Assembly: GCA_945870465.1 (NCBI GenBank)
Contig: CAMBSS010000041.1
Coordinates: 1 to 27,346, forward strand
Direction of reading: 5' to 3'
Origin: Bordetella parapertussis
GTDB taxonomy: Bacteria; Pseudomonadota; Gammaproteobacteria; Burkholderiales; SG8-41
Length of the DNA: 27,346 bases
The notes beneath the pieces were generated by a model. It was given only the letters and a program-made list of their open reading frames with translations. It did not search any database and had not been told where the DNA came from. Shown here piece by piece: positions 17,448 to 27,336 of the stretch (position 1 is the first letter of the stretch; every line of letters starts with the position of its first letter). The translations under genes and the position numbers were made by a program.

Positions 17448-18777
17448 TGTTGTAGCCGCTATAGCTACGCCCCCAGGTCGGGGCGGCATTGGGGTCGTGC
17501 GCATCTCGGGTCCCAACCTTGCGGGTATGCTGCACGTGTTGATCGCGCAAAAGTTGGAGGCGCGCCACGCGACCCGCGCCGACTTTCTTAACGCCGATGG
17601 CAGCGTAATCGATCAAGGCCTGGCGCTTTATTTCCCCGCGCCGCATTCCTACACGGGGGAAGACGTCATCGAGCTGCAGGGACACGGCGGGCCGGTCGTG
17701 TTGCAGATGGTGCTGCAACGCTGTCTCGAACTCGGTGCGCGGATTGCCGAACCCGGCGAATTCACTAAACGCGCATTTCTCAACGATAAGCTCGATCTCG
17801 CACAGGCGGAAAGCGTCGCCGATTTGATTGATGCGTCCACCGCGCAGGCAGCGCGCTGCGCAGTGCGTTCGCTGCAGGGGGAGTTCTCCCATCAGATCGG
17901 CGCGATGGTGGACGCCTTGACCGAACTGCGCATGCTGGTCGAAGCCACCCTCGATTTTCCAGAAGAAGACGTGGAAATGCTCGAGCGCGGTAACGCGCGT
18001 TCCAAGCTTGAGCGTGTGCGCCAGCAATTGGCGCAAATTATCGCGGCATCGCGCCTGGGCAGGCTGTTGCGTGAAGGCATACAGGTTGTCCTGGCGGGCC
18101 AGCCCAACGTCGGCAAATCGAGCTTGCTGAATGCTTTGGCCGGCGCCGAGCGCGCGATTGTCACCGAAATCCCGGGCACGACGCGCGACGCGATACGCGA
18201 GACGATCAACCTGGGCGGAGTGCCGTTGCACGTTATCGACACCGCGGGCCTGCGTGAACCGCGTGATCCGGTCGAAAAGATAGGCATAGAGAAGACCTGG
18301 GAGGCCATAGCCGCAGCAGATCTGGTGCTGTGGGTAAGCGATGCCGTGCGGTTGGAAACCCGCTCAACTGACCCGGCGCTGGCAACGCGCCTGCCTGCAG
18401 GAGCCCCCCAGCTAAATATAGTGAACAAAATAGACCTGGCTGGTAGTCAGCCTTACCAGCGCACCGAGGTTGGCGTGACGGAGGTCGCAGTATCCGCCAA
18501 GACCGGCGCGGGGCTGGATTTGCTGCGGTCAGCCATCTTGGAAGTCGCCGGCTGGGGTGGCACTGGCGAAGGCGTTTTCATGGCACGTGAGCGCCATTTG
18601 CAGGCTTTGTACACCGCCGCAGGCCATTTGGAGCAGGCGTATGCCAGAAGCGCCGAGCTCGAACTTTTCGCCGAAGAGCTCAAGCTTGCGCAAAACGCGC
18701 TGTCTGGCATCACCGGGGAAGTCTCAGCCGATGATTTGCTCGGCAAAATCTTTGCGCATTTTTGTATCGGGAAATAA
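17437..18777 (+). CDS. mnmE: tRNA modification GTPase MnmE (TrmE)
   Basis: 446 residues. The N-terminal tetrahydrofolate-binding domain starts [24 protein letters not shown] helical domain flanks an inserted G domain: P-loop GQPNVGKSS at 221-229, GTTRD at 247-251, DTAG at 268-271 and NKIDL for guanine recognition. The protein ends CIGK, the C-x-G-K tail whose cysteine is needed for modification. With MnmG it forms the complex that places a carboxymethylaminomethyl (or aminomethyl) group on wobble uridine 34 of several tRNAs. The start overlaps yidC by 11 nt. Its partner mnmG lies next, separated by 190 nt that contain two parS sites, so the partner genes are adjacent but probably not in a single tight operon. 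Confidence 0.98.
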   Translation: MANDVVAAIATPPGRGGIGVVRISGPNLAGMLHVLIAQKLEARHATRADFLNADGSVIDQGLALYFPAPHSYTGEDVIELQGHGGPVVLQMVLQRCLELGARIAEPGEFTKRAFLNDKLDLAQAESVADLIDASTAQAARCAVRSLQGEFSHQIGAMVDALTELRMLVEATLDFPEEDVEMLERGNARSKLERVRQQLAQIIAASRLGRLLREGIQVVLAGQPNVGKSSLLNALAGAERAIVTEIPGTTRDAIRETINLGGVPLHVIDTAGLREPRDPVEKIGIEKTWEAIAAADLVLWVSDAVRLETRSTDPALATRLPAGAPQLNIVNKIDLAGSQPYQRTEVGVTEVAVSAKTGAGLDLLRSAILEVAGWGGTGEGVFMARERHLQALYTAAGHLEQAYARSAELELFAEELKLAQNALSGITGEVSADDLLGKIFAHFCIGK

Positions 18778-18789
18778 TTAACCGGCCGA

Positions 18790-18805
18790 TGTTTCACGTG
18801 AAACA
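18790..18805. other. parS site 1 (ParB-binding centromere)
   Basis: TGTTTCACGTGAAACA is an exact match to the bacterial parS consensus TGTTNCACGTGAAACA. It is the core of a perfect 24-bp palindrome at 18786-18809. The parAB genes lie 2.7 kb downstream. This is the expected nucleation site for ParB. Confidence 0.96.
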
Positions 18806-18872
18806 TCGGGCTGTTGCGGTATGCGCATTCCTGACCGAAGGAACTTAGTTAGCGAACTCTACAAGCGCCGGA

Positions 18873-18888
18873 TGTTCCACGTGAAACA
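18873..18888. other. parS site 2 (ParB-binding centromere)
   Basis: TGTTCCACGTGAAACA fits the parS consensus, with C at the free position. Its centre lies 83 bp from that of site 1, and it is 79 nt upstream of the mnmG ATG. Two sites so close would help nucleate a ParB-DNA complex. Confidence 0.95.
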
Positions 18889-18967
18889 CTTCCGATCACC
18901 GCCAAGCGCTTCGTTTCCACTTTATTTTCGGGTATCATTGCCGCCCGGATATTAGGCAACAGATCGC

Positions 18968-20860
18968 ATGCATTTCCCTGAAAAATTTGACGTAATCGTG
19001 GTTGGCGGCGGTCATGCCGGCACCGAGGCGGCGCTTGCCAGCGCGCGCATGGGCCGGCGTACGTTGCTGCTCACGCATAACGTCGAAACGCTGGGTCAGA
19101 TGTCGTGCAACCCGTCGATAGGCGGCATCGGCAAAGGCCATCTGGTCAAGGAAATCGATGCCCTGGGCGGCGCTATGGCGGCCGCCACCGACGAAGCGGG
19201 CATACAGTTTCGCATCCTGAATTCCAGCAAGGGCCATGCGGTGCGCGCGACACGCGCCCAGGCCGATCGCGTGCTGTATCGCAAAGCGATCCGCAATCGT
19301 CTGGAAAATCAATCTAACTTATTGATATTTCAGCAATCTGTAGACGATCTGACGGTGGAGGGTGATGCCGTAACCGGCGTCGTTACCCAGCTCGGTTTAC
19401 GCTTTGCGGCAGACGCCGTAGTACTGACCACCGGCACTTTTCTCGCGGGTTTGATACACGTCGGGTTGAAAAACTATGCGGCAGGACGCGCGGGGGATCC
19501 ACCGGCTACCAGTTTGGCAGCGCGTCTGCGCGAACTGAAACTGCCGGTTGGCCGGCTCAAAACCGGTACGCCGCCACGCATCGACGGGCGCAGCATAAAT
19601 TTTTCGCAGCTGGTCGAACAACCCGGCGACGATCCACGGCCAGTGTTTTCTTTTCTGGGTTCGCGCGAGCAGCATCCGCCGCAATTGCCGTGCTGGATCA
19701 CGCATACCAGCGAGCGCACGCACGAAATCATTCGCGGCGGTCTTGATCGCTCGCCGCTGTTTACGGGAGTCATCGCCGGCGTCGGTCCGCGCTACTGTCC
19801 GTCGATCGAAGACAAGATCACGCGCTTCGCTGACAAGTCTTCGCACCAGATATTTCTCGAACCCGAAGGCCTGACGGTCAACGAGTTTTATCCCAATGGC
19901 ATATCTACGAGTTTGCCGTTCGACGTGCAGCTCGCCCTGGTGCGCTCGATACCGGGACTGGAAAGCGCGCACATCACGCGGCCGGGTTACGCGATCGAAT
20001 ACGATTACTACGATCCGCGCGGGCTCAAGAGTTCGCTCGAAACCAAGGCGATCAAGGGCTTGTTTTTCGCCGGCCAGATCAACGGCACGACGGGCTACGA
20101 AGAGGCTGCCGCGCAAGGATTGCTGGCTGGCGTCAATGCCGCGCGTTTTATCGCCGGCGACGAAGCATGGTGTCCGCGCCGTAATGAAGCCTATCTCGGC
20201 GTGCTGGTAGATGACCTGATCACGCGCGGCGTATCCGAGCCCTATCGCATGTTTACCAGCCGTGCCGAGTACCGTCTGAGCCTGCGCGAAGACAACGCCG
20301 ATATGCGGTTGACCGAAATCGGCCGCGGGCTGGGCGTCGTGGACGACCGCCGCTGGCAGCACTTCGAACGCAAGCGCGAAACAGTGACGCGCGAACTCGA
20401 ACGCTTGAAGACGACCTGGGTAAATCCGAACGTTATTGCGCAACATGAGTACGAACGTGTGCTGGGACAAACCATTGAGCGCGAATATACGTTGCTCGAT
20501 TTATTGCGTCGGCCCAATGTCAATTACGCTTCCCTGATGACGCTGCCTGATGTGGGACCGGCAGTTGCCGACCCGAAAGTGGCCGAGCAGGTGGAAATTC
20601 AGTGCAAATACCAGGGCTATATTACGCGTCAGCAGGACGAGATCACGCGCCAGGCGGCGTACGAAACGACGCGCCTGCCGGCTGACCTCGATTACCGCGG
20701 AGTGCATGGGTTGTCGATCGAGGTGCAGCAAAAACTCAATCAACATCGTCCCGAAACGCTGGGCCAGGCGGCGCGCATGTCGGGTGTCACGCCAGCGGCC
20801 ATTTCGTTGTTACTGGTACATTTGAAGCGAGGCTTCGGTGCTGCGCAAAAAACAGCATGA
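18968..20860 (+). CDS. mnmG: tRNA uridine-5-carboxymethylaminomethyl modification enzyme MnmG (GidA)
   Basis: 630 residues, matching the E. coli protein (629). The FAD-binding fold starts [15 protein letters not shown] with GGGHAG at 13-18. Cys47 in the [22 protein letters not shown] region and Cys277 in [14 protein letters not shown] fall at the same positions as the functionally important cysteines of E. coli. An NAD(P)H-binding segment lies inside the FAD domain. The C-terminal helical domain (about 550-630) contacts MnmE and tRNA. It works with MnmE on wobble uridine 34. The start is the ATG at 18968 with a weak AGGCA upstream; the parS pair lies just before it, so ParB spreading could affect its transcription. 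The stop overlaps the rsmG start (ATGA). Confidence 0.98.
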   Translation: MHFPEKFDVIVVGGGHAGTEAALASARMGRRTLLLTHNVETLGQMSCNPSIGGIGKGHLVKEIDALGGAMAAATDEAGIQFRILNSSKGHAVRATRAQADRVLYRKAIRNRLENQSNLLIFQQSVDDLTVEGDAVTGVVTQLGLRFAADAVVLTTGTFLAGLIHVGLKNYAAGRAGDPPATSLAARLRELKLPVGRLKTGTPPRIDGRSINFSQLVEQPGDDPRPVFSFLGSREQHPPQLPCWITHTSERTHEIIRGGLDRSPLFTGVIAGVGPRYCPSIEDKITRFADKSSHQIFLEPEGLTVNEFYPNGISTSLPFDVQLALVRSIPGLESAHITRPGYAIEYDYYDPRGLKSSLETKAIKGLFFAGQINGTTGYEEAAAQGLLAGVNAARFIAGDEAWCPRRNEAYLGVLVDDLITRGVSEPYRMFTSRAEYRLSLREDNADMRLTEIGRGLGVVDDRRWQHFERKRETVTRELERLKTTWVNPNVIAQHEYERVLGQTIEREYTLLDLLRRPNVNYASLMTLPDVGPAVADPKVAEQVEIQCKYQGYITRQQDEITRQAAYETTRLPADLDYRGVHGLSIEVQQKLNQHRPETLGQAARMSGVTPAAISLLLVHLKRGFGAAQKTA

Positions 20861-21486
20861 CACCCACCGCGCAGTTGGCGCAGGGCATAGCGGAGCTCGG
20901 CTTGCTGATTTCTGCCGACATCCAGACACAGCTCGCCGACCATCTGGCGCTGATCGCCAAATGGAACCGGGTCCACAATTTAACCGCGGTGCGCGAGAGC
21001 GCGAAGATGGTGATTGTACACGCGCTGGATTCTCTCGCCGTAGTACCGCATCTCAAGGCAGGCTCGGTCGTCGATGTGGGCAGCGGTGCCGGCTTGCCGG
21101 GAATTCCGCTTGCACTCATGTGGCCGCAGGTGCGCGTTGTTTTGCTCGACAGCAACCACAAGAAAGCTGTGTTTTTGCGCCAGGCCGCAATCGAACTCAG
21201 GTTGAAGAACGTCGAAGTGGTATGCGAGCGCGCCGAATCGTGGCGCCCCGCGGAAAAATTTGACCTCGTGATCTCGCGCGCATTTTCCGATCTGCCCGAA
21301 TTCGTGAAACTCGCGGGGCACCATTGCGCTGCCGGCGGCGTGCTCGCAGCGATGAAAGGCGTCTACCCCGACGAAGAGCTTGCCCAGTTGCCGTCGACTT
21401 TCAGGCTGCACAGCGCCCTCCCGCTCAAGGTGCCCGGGTTGCACGCGGAACGACATCTGATTTTGCTTAACCCGGTATCAGCATGA
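20857..21486 (+). CDS. rsmG: 16S rRNA (guanine-527-N7)-methyltransferase RsmG (GidB)
   Basis: 209 residues (E. coli 207). The SAM-binding motif is [17 protein letters not shown] at 71-87, and [13 protein letters not shown] at 35-47 is the conserved N-terminal signature. The enzyme methylates N7 of G527 in 16S rRNA; loss of this methyl group in other bacteria gives low-level streptomycin resistance. The ATG overlaps the mnmG stop (ATGA at 20857-20860), so the two are translationally coupled. Only one base separates its TGA from the parA ATG (21488). The mnmG-rsmG-parA-parB order is the ancestral origin-proximal cluster. Confidence 0.97.
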   Translation: MTPTAQLAQGIAELGLLISADIQTQLADHLALIAKWNRVHNLTAVRESAKMVIVHALDSLAVVPHLKAGSVVDVGSGAGLPGIPLALMWPQVRVVLLDSNHKKAVFLRQAAIELRLKNVEVVCERAESWRPAEKFDLVISRAFSDLPEFVKLAGHHCAAGGVLAAMKGVYPDEELAQLPSTFRLHSALPLKVPGLHAERHLILLNPVSA

Positions 21487-21487
21487 T

Positions 21488-22261
21488 ATGACGCGCATAC
21501 TCGCAATCACGAATCAAAAAGGCGGGGTCGGCAAGACCACCACCGGCGTCAACCTGGCCGCGAGTCTCGCCGCCACCAAGCAGCGCGTGCTGCTGGTCGA
21601 TCTTGATCCGCAGGGCAATGCCACGATGGGCAGCGGCATCGACAAGCGTTCTCTCAAGCAGACGATTTATCACGTGCTGCTGGGCGAAGCAGAAATCGGC
21701 GCGGTGCGTGTGCGCTCGACAAGCGGCAATTACGATGTCGTGCCGGCGAACCGCGAATTAGCGGGCGCTGAGGTGGAACTGGTCGATATCGATCACCGTG
21801 AAACACGGTTGAAAACGGCGTTTGCCACCCTCGAGCATGAATACGATTTCATCCTGATCGATTGTCCGCCCGCGTTGAATCTGCTGACCGTCAACGGCTT
21901 GTGCGCGGCGCACGCAGTCCTGATCCCAATGCAGTGCGAATACTATGCGCTAGAAGGTCTGAGCGATCTGGTGCAGACCATCAAGAAGGTGCGCGCCAAT
22001 CTAAATCCGCAACTCCAGATCGAAGGCCTGCTGCGCACCATGTTCGATCCACGCAACACGCTTGCCCAGCAAGTCTCGGCGCAACTGCAGCAGCATTTCG
22101 GCGACAAGCTGTACCGCACGGTGATTCCGCGCAATGTGCGGCTCGCTGAAGCGCCGAGCCACGGCGTGCCTGCGATGGGCCTGGATAAAGGTTCGAAAGG
22201 CGCGCAGGCCTATCTTGCGCTCGCCGGCGAAATGCTCAATCGCGCGATACCCGCTGTTTAA
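21488..22261 (+). CDS. parA: Chromosome-partitioning ATPase ParA (Soj)
   Basis: 257 residues, the short chromosomal type without the N-terminal helix-turn-helix found in many plasmid ParA proteins. The deviant Walker A motif is KGGVGKTT at 11-18 with its signature lysine. Walker A' is LLVDLDPQGNAT at 35-46 and Walker B ILIDCPP at 122-128. ATP-bound ParA dimers coat the nucleoid, and ParB stimulates hydrolysis to pull origin regions apart. The gene begins one base after rsmG and ends 6 nt before parB, so it is cotranscribed with both. The parS sites in the mnmE-mnmG spacer complete the system within 3 kb. Confidence 0.98.
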   Translation: MTRILAITNQKGGVGKTTTGVNLAASLAATKQRVLLVDLDPQGNATMGSGIDKRSLKQTIYHVLLGEAEIGAVRVRSTSGNYDVVPANRELAGAEVELVDIDHRETRLKTAFATLEHEYDFILIDCPPALNLLTVNGLCAAHAVLIPMQCEYYALEGLSDLVQTIKKVRANLNPQLQIEGLLRTMFDPRNTLAQQVSAQLQQHFGDKLYRTVIPRNVRLAEAPSHGVPAMGLDKGSKGAQAYLALAGEMLNRAIPAV

Positions 22262-22267
22262 GAGACG

Positions 22268-23134
22268 ATGAATATGGCCAAAATGAAGGGTTTGGGGCGC
22301 GGGTTGGATGCCTTGCTTGGCGGCGAAGAGCCGTCCGCGGCACCCGCCAGCGCTGACCAGCAAGCTGAACTGAAAATTGATTTGCTGCAGCCGGGCAAGT
22401 ATCAGCCGCGTTCGCATATGGACGAGGCGGCGTTGAAGGAACTTGCCGACTCGATCAAGGCGCAGGGCATCATCCAGCCGATACTGGTGCGTCCCGTCAG
22501 CGGTGGCCGCTACGAAATCATCGCGGGTGAGCGGCGTTGGCGGGCCGCGCGGATTGCCGGCCTGAACGCCGTGCCCGCCCTGGTACGTGAGGTGCCGGAC
22601 AATACCGCGCTGGCGATGGCTTTGATCGAAAACATCCAGCGTGAAGATCTGAATCCGCTCGAGCAGGCAAACGGCATTCAGCGCTTGATTGCGGAATTCG
22701 GCATGACACATGACAAAGCGGCCGAAATGGTCGGCCGCTCGCGCAGCGCGGTGACGAACTTGCTGCGCCTGCTGGGGCTGGCTGAGCCCGTGCGCGACCT
22801 ATTGCAGCAAGGCCAACTCGACATGGGACACGCCCGCGCGCTGCTGGCGCTGACCGGCATGCAACAGATCGACACTGCGCGCCTGATTGCGGAACGCGGA
22901 ATGTCGGTGCGTGAGACCGAAAAACTCGTCGGCAAGCTGGTCAGCGGCAATGCCGGCAAGAAAACGCGCCGCATTACCGACCGCGACATACTCCGCCTGC
23001 AGGAAGATTTGGCGCAAAAACTGAGCACCGCCGTGACGATCAAGACGGGCGCCAAAAAGGGCAGCGGCAAACTGACCATCGCGTACAGCACGCTGGATCA
23101 ACTCGACGCCGTGCTGGCGCGGCTGATGCGGTGA
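22268..23134 (+). CDS. parB: Chromosome-partitioning protein ParB (Spo0J)
   Basis: 288 residues. The N-terminus KGLGRGLDALLGG is the ParA-stimulating segment. The CTPase domain has GERRWRA at 87-93 and ENIQRE at 121-126, the two motifs that bind CTP and allow clamp closure and sliding. The helix-turn-helix KAAEMVGRSRSAVTNLLRLL at about 150-169 reads parS. The C-terminal 60 residues form the dimerisation domain, preceded by a basic linker. A second in-frame ATG six bases downstream could be the true start; the KGLGRGL motif is kept in both cases. ParB loads at the two parS sites about 3.4 kb upstream. The gene is followed by an 89-nt spacer with inverted repeats and the likely atp promoter. 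Confidence 0.98.
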   Translation: MNMAKMKGLGRGLDALLGGEEPSAAPASADQQAELKIDLLQPGKYQPRSHMDEAALKELADSIKAQGIIQPILVRPVSGGRYEIIAGERRWRAARIAGLNAVPALVREVPDNTALAMALIENIQREDLNPLEQANGIQRLIAEFGMTHDKAAEMVGRSRSAVTNLLRLLGLAEPVRDLLQQGQLDMGHARALLALTGMQQIDTARLIAERGMSVRETEKLVGKLVSGNAGKKTRRITDRDILRLQEDLAQKLSTAVTIKTGAKKGSGKLTIAYSTLDQLDAVLARLMR

Positions 23135-23142
23135 ACGGGAAG

Positions 23143-23175
23143 CCTGCGTTGCAGCGCAACGCGGTTTGACGCAGG
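23143..23175 (+). terminator. Overlapping hairpins after parB, possible weak terminator
   Basis: GCGTTGC (23146-23152) pairs with GCAACGC (23156-23162) as a 7-bp stem with a 3-nt loop, followed only by GGTTT. Alternatively CCTGCGT (23143-23149) pairs with ACGCAGG (23169-23175). The two stems share bases and cannot both form. The poor T-run makes efficient termination doubtful. Confidence 0.4.
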
Positions 23176-23195
23176 GCGCTAAGACTTAGTACAAT
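23166..23195 (+). promoter_or_regulatory. Candidate sigma-70 promoter of the atp operon
   Basis: TTGACG (23166-23171, 5/6), an 18-nt gap and TACAAT (23190-23195, 5/6) lie 28 nt upstream of the atpI GTG. The -35 element overlaps the right arm of one of the hairpins after parB. Confidence 0.6.
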
Positions 23196-23223
23196 CGACG
23201 GGTTTGCTCTTAGGACGAACCGG

Positions 23224-23595
23224 GTGGTTTTCAAAATCGAGAGCAAACCACTACGCACCGTACTGCGTTGGCAGCTTTACGCCACCGGGGCAATGGCGCT
23301 GGGGGCCGGGGCGATAGCCGGGATGCACGGCGCATTTTCTGCAGTATTGGGCGGAATCGTAAGTTGGGCGGCAGGGTTGGTCTTTGCCGTGATGGTGTCG
23401 GGCGGCCGGGTGAGGACCGCAGGCGAGGCGCTAAGGATCTTGTTTCGCGCGGAGGCGAGCAAGATTATGCTGATAATTATCCTGTTGTGGCTGGTGCTGA
23501 CGACGTATCAAGAAGTCGTGCCGGTCGCGTTTTTTGCGGCTTTCATAGTCTCGGTGCTGGTGTCCCAGGCAGTAATGTTGGTAAGTGAAACATGA
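23224..23595 (+). CDS. atpI: ATP synthase subunit I (AtpI)
   Basis: 123 residues from a GTG start at 23224, with AGGA in a good position upstream. Four hydrophobic segments at about residues 15-35, 37-57, 75-93 and 97-117 mark a small polytopic membrane protein. The typical AtpI features are an N-terminal basic patch before the first helix, and the position immediately before atpB. AtpI is not part of the finished enzyme; in other bacteria it helps c-ring assembly or Mg2+ uptake. Sequence conservation in this family is low, so the call rests mainly on topology, length and position. atpB starts 19 nt after its stop. Confidence 0.85.
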   Translation: MVFKIESKPLRTVLRWQLYATGAMALGAGAIAGMHGAFSAVLGGIVSWAAGLVFAVMVSGGRVRTAGEALRILFRAEASKIMLIIILLWLVLTTYQEVVPVAFFAAFIVSVLVSQAVMLVSET

Positions 23596-23614
23596 ATCAA
23601 ATTAGGAACAAGTA

Positions 23615-24421
23615 ATGGCTGCCGAAGCCGAACTGACTGCCACCGCATATATCGGTCACCATCTGACCAATCGCACCATCTCGTTGGGCGATGGGCCGTT
23701 TTGGACGCTGCACCTCGATACGTGGCTGACGGCAACCGCGTTGGGTGTCATCGGCTTTGGTTTTCTCTGGTGGATCGTGCGCGGCGCAACCGCGGGCGTG
23801 CCCAATCGGCGCCAGGCGTTTGTCGAAATGCTGTTTGAATTTGTCGACGACCAGGTCAAAGGTATCTTCCACGGTAACCGCGCATTTGTGTCGCCCCTGG
23901 CCCTGACCGTGTTCGTCTGGGTGCTGTTGATGAACTCGATGGATTTTATCCCCGTCGATCTGGCCGGCAAGTTTACCGAGCACGCGCTGGGTCAGCACGA
24001 GTGGAAGCCGGTGCCGACTTCCGACGTGAATACGACGTTTGGATTAGCGCTGTCGGTGTGGGTGCTGATGATTTTCTTCAACCTGAAAGTCAAGGGCATA
24101 GGCGGCTGGACGCACGAGTTGTTCTGCACGCCGTTTGGCTCCAATCCGCTTTTGTGGGCATTCAATTTCCTGTTCAATCTGGTCGAGTACATCTCCAAAC
24201 CGCTTTCGCACTCATTACGGCTGTACGGCAACATTTACGCCGGTGAAATCATCTTCCTGCTGTTGTGGATGTGGGCGGCAACCGGGGTTACCGGCGCCAT
24301 CTTTGGCGGTACCCTGGCGCTGCTCTGGGCGATCTTTCATATTCTGATCGTCGTTTTACAAGCCTACATATTCATGATGCTTACCGCGGTTTATATGGCG
24401 ATGGCACACGAAGGTCATTAA
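23615..24421 (+). CDS. atpB: ATP synthase subunit a
   Basis: 268 residues (E. coli 271) with five or six hydrophobic segments. The essential proton-channel arginine is Arg202 in [18 protein letters not shown]. The N-terminus ([13 protein letters not shown]) and the [13 protein letters not shown] and [17 protein letters not shown] segments are typical of proteobacterial subunit a. The protein forms the two proton half-channels beside the c-ring in the inner membrane. An AGGA ribosome-binding site lies 7 nt before the ATG. A 43-nt untranslated gap separates it from atpE, longer than the other gaps in the operon. Confidence 0.98.
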   Translation: MAAEAELTATAYIGHHLTNRTISLGDGPFWTLHLDTWLTATALGVIGFGFLWWIVRGATAGVPNRRQAFVEMLFEFVDDQVKGIFHGNRAFVSPLALTVFVWVLLMNSMDFIPVDLAGKFTEHALGQHEWKPVPTSDVNTTFGLALSVWVLMIFFNLKVKGIGGWTHELFCTPFGSNPLLWAFNFLFNLVEYISKPLSHSLRLYGNIYAGEIIFLLLWMWAATGVTGAIFGGTLALLWAIFHILIVVLQAYIFMMLTAVYMAMAHEGH

Positions 24422-24737
<316 letters not shown>

Positions 24738-24766
24738 TTTCCGGGTATTTTTAGCAGGGGCAGCCC

Positions 24767-25237
24767 ATGAATTTAAACGTCACGCTTGTTGCGCAGGCAA
24801 TCACGTTCATCGTGTTTATTGCGCTTTGTGCGAAGTTTCTCTGGCCGCAGTTGATCACGGCCCTTGAAGCCCGCCAGAAGCAGATTGCCGACGGACTCGC
24901 TGCCGCCGAACAGGGCAAGCGCTCGCTGGAACTGTCTTCGAAGCAGGCCGACGAGGAAATCGCCAAGGCGCGCGCGCGCGCCGCTGAAATCATGGGGCAG
25001 GCAGAAAAACGCGCCTCGCAAATGATCGAAGAAGCGAAAATGTCGGCACGTGAGGAAGGCAATCGCGAAAAAACCGCCGCCAAAGCCGAAATCGCGCAGG
25101 AAGTTTCGCGTACCAAGGAAGCGTTGCGCGCCCAGGTCTCGCTGCTTGCCATTGCCGGGGCGGAGAAAATTCTGCGCCGCGAAGTCGATGCCAAGACGCA
25201 CGCCGATTTGTTGCAGGCCGTACAGGCGGAGTTATAA
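24767..25237 (+). CDS. atpF: ATP synthase subunit b
   Basis: 156 residues, identical in length to the E. coli subunit. A single transmembrane helix at about residues 4-26 ([22 protein letters not shown]) is followed by a long charged helix rich in Ala, Glu, Lys and Arg, which dimerises as the peripheral stalk. The stalk links subunit a in the membrane to the delta subunit on top of F1. An AGGGG ribosome-binding site precedes the ATG. The next gene, atpH, starts 7 nt after the stop. Confidence 0.97.
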   Translation: MNLNVTLVAQAITFIVFIALCAKFLWPQLITALEARQKQIADGLAAAEQGKRSLELSSKQADEEIAKARARAAEIMGQAEKRASQMIEEAKMSAREEGNREKTAAKAEIAQEVSRTKEALRAQVSLLAIAGAEKILRREVDAKTHADLLQAVQAEL

Positions 25238-25244
25238 GCCGATC

Positions 25245-25781
25245 ATGGCTGAATTAGTCACCATCGCACGACCGTACGCTGAGGCCGCGTTCCGGCTGGC
25301 ACGCGAAAAATCCGCTTTCGACCAGTGGTCGGAAATGCTGCGGCTGCTCGATATCATCGTGCAGGACGAGCGCGTTGCGCGCTCGATCGGCGACCCCAAC
25401 GTGAGCGGGCAGCAGCTCGAAGGCCTGATTCTGGGAATTTGCGGCGAACAGCTCGACGGCGCCGGCAGAAATTTCGTGCAGATACTGGTACACAACAACC
25501 GGTTGATTGCAGTGCCGGCGATTCGCAAACTGTTCGAACAGTTGAGACTTGAGCATGAAGGCGTGCTCGAAGCGCAGATCCATTCGGCATTCGCAATCGA
25601 TAGTGCGCAGGTGAATGAACTGGTTAAAAAGCTTGAAGCGAAATATGAGCGCAAAGTCCGCGCCGAGGTCAGCGTCGATCCGCAACTGATCGGCGGCGTC
25701 AAAATAGTGGTCGGCGACAAAGTATTTGACGCGACCGTGCGCGGCAAACTGGACGCGATGTCCGCCGCGCTTACCCGTTAG
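25245..25781 (+). CDS. atpH: ATP synthase subunit delta
   Basis: 178 residues from the ATG at 25245 (E. coli 177). An open frame extends upstream over the atpF 3' end, but the MAELVTIARPYAEAAFRLA start is the usual one and has GGCGGAG upstream. The N-terminal helical domain (1-105) binds the F1 alpha N-termini, and the C-terminal region includes DPQLIGGVKIVVGDKVFDATVRGKLDAM, the most conserved segment of the family. The subunit joins the peripheral stalk to F1. atpA begins 13 nt downstream. Confidence 0.97.
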   Translation: MAELVTIARPYAEAAFRLAREKSAFDQWSEMLRLLDIIVQDERVARSIGDPNVSGQQLEGLILGICGEQLDGAGRNFVQILVHNNRLIAVPAIRKLFEQLRLEHEGVLEAQIHSAFAIDSAQVNELVKKLEAKYERKVRAEVSVDPQLIGGVKIVVGDKVFDATVRGKLDAMSAALTR

Positions 25782-25794
25782 TTAGGAGTTACAG

Positions 25795-27336
25795 ATGCAA
25801 CTCAATCCGTCAGAAATCAGCGAACTTATCAAGAGCAAGATGCAGAATCTGGGTACGGCGAGCGAATCGCGCACCCAGGGCACCGTGATTTCGGTGACCG
25901 ACGGCATCTGCCGCGTGCACGGTCTGGCTGACGTCATGCAGGGCGAGATGCTTGAATTCCCGAACAACACCTTCGGTCTTGCGCTCAACCTTGAGCGCGA
26001 TTCCGTGGGCTCGGTGGTGCTCGGCGAATACGAGCATATTTCCGAGGGCGATCCAGTGAAGGCGACGGGCCGTATTCTGGAGGTCCCGGTCGGTCCCGAA
26101 CTGATAGGCCGCGTAGTCAATTCACTTGGCCAGCCGATTGACGGCAAAGGCCCGATCAACGCCAAGTTGACCGACGTGATCGAAAAAGTAGCGCCGGGCG
26201 TGATCGCGCGCAAATCCGTGAGCCAGCCGGTGCAAACTGGTTTGAAGTCTATCGACGCCATGGTGCCCGTCGGCCGCGGCCAGCGCGAACTCATCATCGG
26301 CGATCGCCAAACCGGCAAGACGGCGGTCGCGGTGGACACCATCATCAACCAGAAAGGCAAAGACCTTTTCTGTATCTATGTTGCGATTGGCCAGAAAGCA
26401 TCGACGATCGCCAACGTCGTACGCAAGCTCGAAGAATACGGCGCGATGGAATACACCATCGTTGTTGCCGCCAGCGCATCGGAATCCGCCGCCATGCAGT
26501 ACATCGCGCCCTACTCGGGCTGCACCATGGGCGAGTATTTCCGTGATCGCGGACAGGATGCGCTGATAATCTATGATGACCTGACCAAGCAGGCGTGGGC
26601 CTACCGCCAGGTTTCCCTTCTGCTGCGCCGGCCGCCGGGCCGCGAAGCCTATCCGGGCGACGTGTTTTACCTGCACTCGCGCCTGCTCGAGCGCGCCGCA
26701 CGCGTGAACGAAGCTTACGTCGAGAAATTCACTGGCGGCAAAGTCAAAGGCAAAACCGGTTCGCTGACCGCATTGCCGGTGATCGAAACCCAGGCCGGCG
26801 ACGTGTCGGCATTCGTGCCGACCAACGTTATTTCCATTACCGACGGCCAGATCTTCCTCGAAACCGACTTGTTCAACGCCGGCATCCGGCCTGCCATCAA
26901 CGCTGGTATTTCCGTCTCGCGTGTCGGCGGCGCCGCGCAAACCAAGGTGATCAAGAAACTCGGTGGCGGCGTGCGTCTCGCGCTGGCGCAGTATCGCGAG
27001 TTGGCGGCGTTTGCGCAGTTCGCGTCTGATCTGGACGAAGCCACCCGCAAGCAGTTGGAGCGCGGCCGCCTGGTAACCGAGTTGATGAAACAGCTGCAAT
27101 ATCGTCCCCAGCAGGTTTGGGAAATGGCGCTGACGCTGTTTGCCGTCAACAACGGTTATTTCGACGACGTCGACGTCAAAAAAGCGCTGGCTGCTGAAAA
27201 AGCGCTGCGCGATTTCGTGAAATCCAAGTACACCAAGCTGGCTGATTCCATCGAGAACACCAAAGACCTCTCGAAGGATGACGAAGCCGAGCTGCATGAA
27301 GCGATCAAGGACTTCAAGAAAAACGGTTCGTATTAA
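25795..27336 (+). CDS. atpA: ATP synthase subunit alpha
   Basis: 513 residues, the same as E. coli. The P-loop GDRQTGKT is at 169-176. The beta-barrel N-terminal domain covers about 1-95, the nucleotide-binding domain about 96-370 and the helical C-terminal domain the rest. The conserved segment [17 protein letters not shown] contains the arginine finger that completes the catalytic site on the neighbouring beta subunit. Alpha sites bind nucleotide but do not hydrolyse it. The gene has a good AGGAG ribosome-binding site. Only 10 nt remain to the window edge; atpG, atpD and atpC are expected beyond it. Confidence 0.99.
   Translation: MQLNPSEISELIKSKMQNLGTASESRTQGTVISVTDGICRVHGLADVMQGEMLEFPNNTFGLALNLERDSVGSVVLGEYEHISEGDPVKATGRILEVPVGPELIGRVVNSLGQPIDGKGPINAKLTDVIEKVAPGVIARKSVSQPVQTGLKSIDAMVPVGRGQRELIIGDRQTGKTAVAVDTIINQKGKDLFCIYVAIGQKASTIANVVRKLEEYGAMEYTIVVAASASESAAMQYIAPYSGCTMGEYFRDRGQDALIIYDDLTKQAWAYRQVSLLLRRPPGREAYPGDVFYLHSRLLERAARVNEAYVEKFTGGKVKGKTGSLTALPVIETQAGDVSAFVPTNVISITDGQIFLETDLFNAGIRPAINAGISVSRVGGAAQTKVIKKLGGGVRLALAQYRELAAFAQFASDLDEATRKQLERGRLVTELMKQLQYRPQQVWEMALTLFAVNNGYFDDVDVKKALAAEKALRDFVKSKYTKLADSIENTKDLSKDDEAELHEAIKDFKKNGSY

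Noticed and set aside
21660..21676. CACGTG core within parA considered as a third parS site, with similar cores at 5717, 10261, 17531, 18583 and 25048
   Set aside because: The flanking bases do not match the parS consensus beyond the central hexamer, so these are chance occurrences.
25050..25244. Upstream extension of atpH giving a 243-residue protein
   Set aside because: The extension reads atpF out of frame. Family length and the standard N-terminus place the start at 25245.
26122..27297. 391-codon open frame antisense to atpA, and similar long antisense frames opposite mnmG (19397-20470) and rsmB (1352-2335)
   Set aside because: They mirror highly conserved genes in a high-G+C genome where antisense stop codons are rare. 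The translations are rich in Arg, His and Ala, lack recognisable domains, and have no ribosome-binding site or promoter that I can see.
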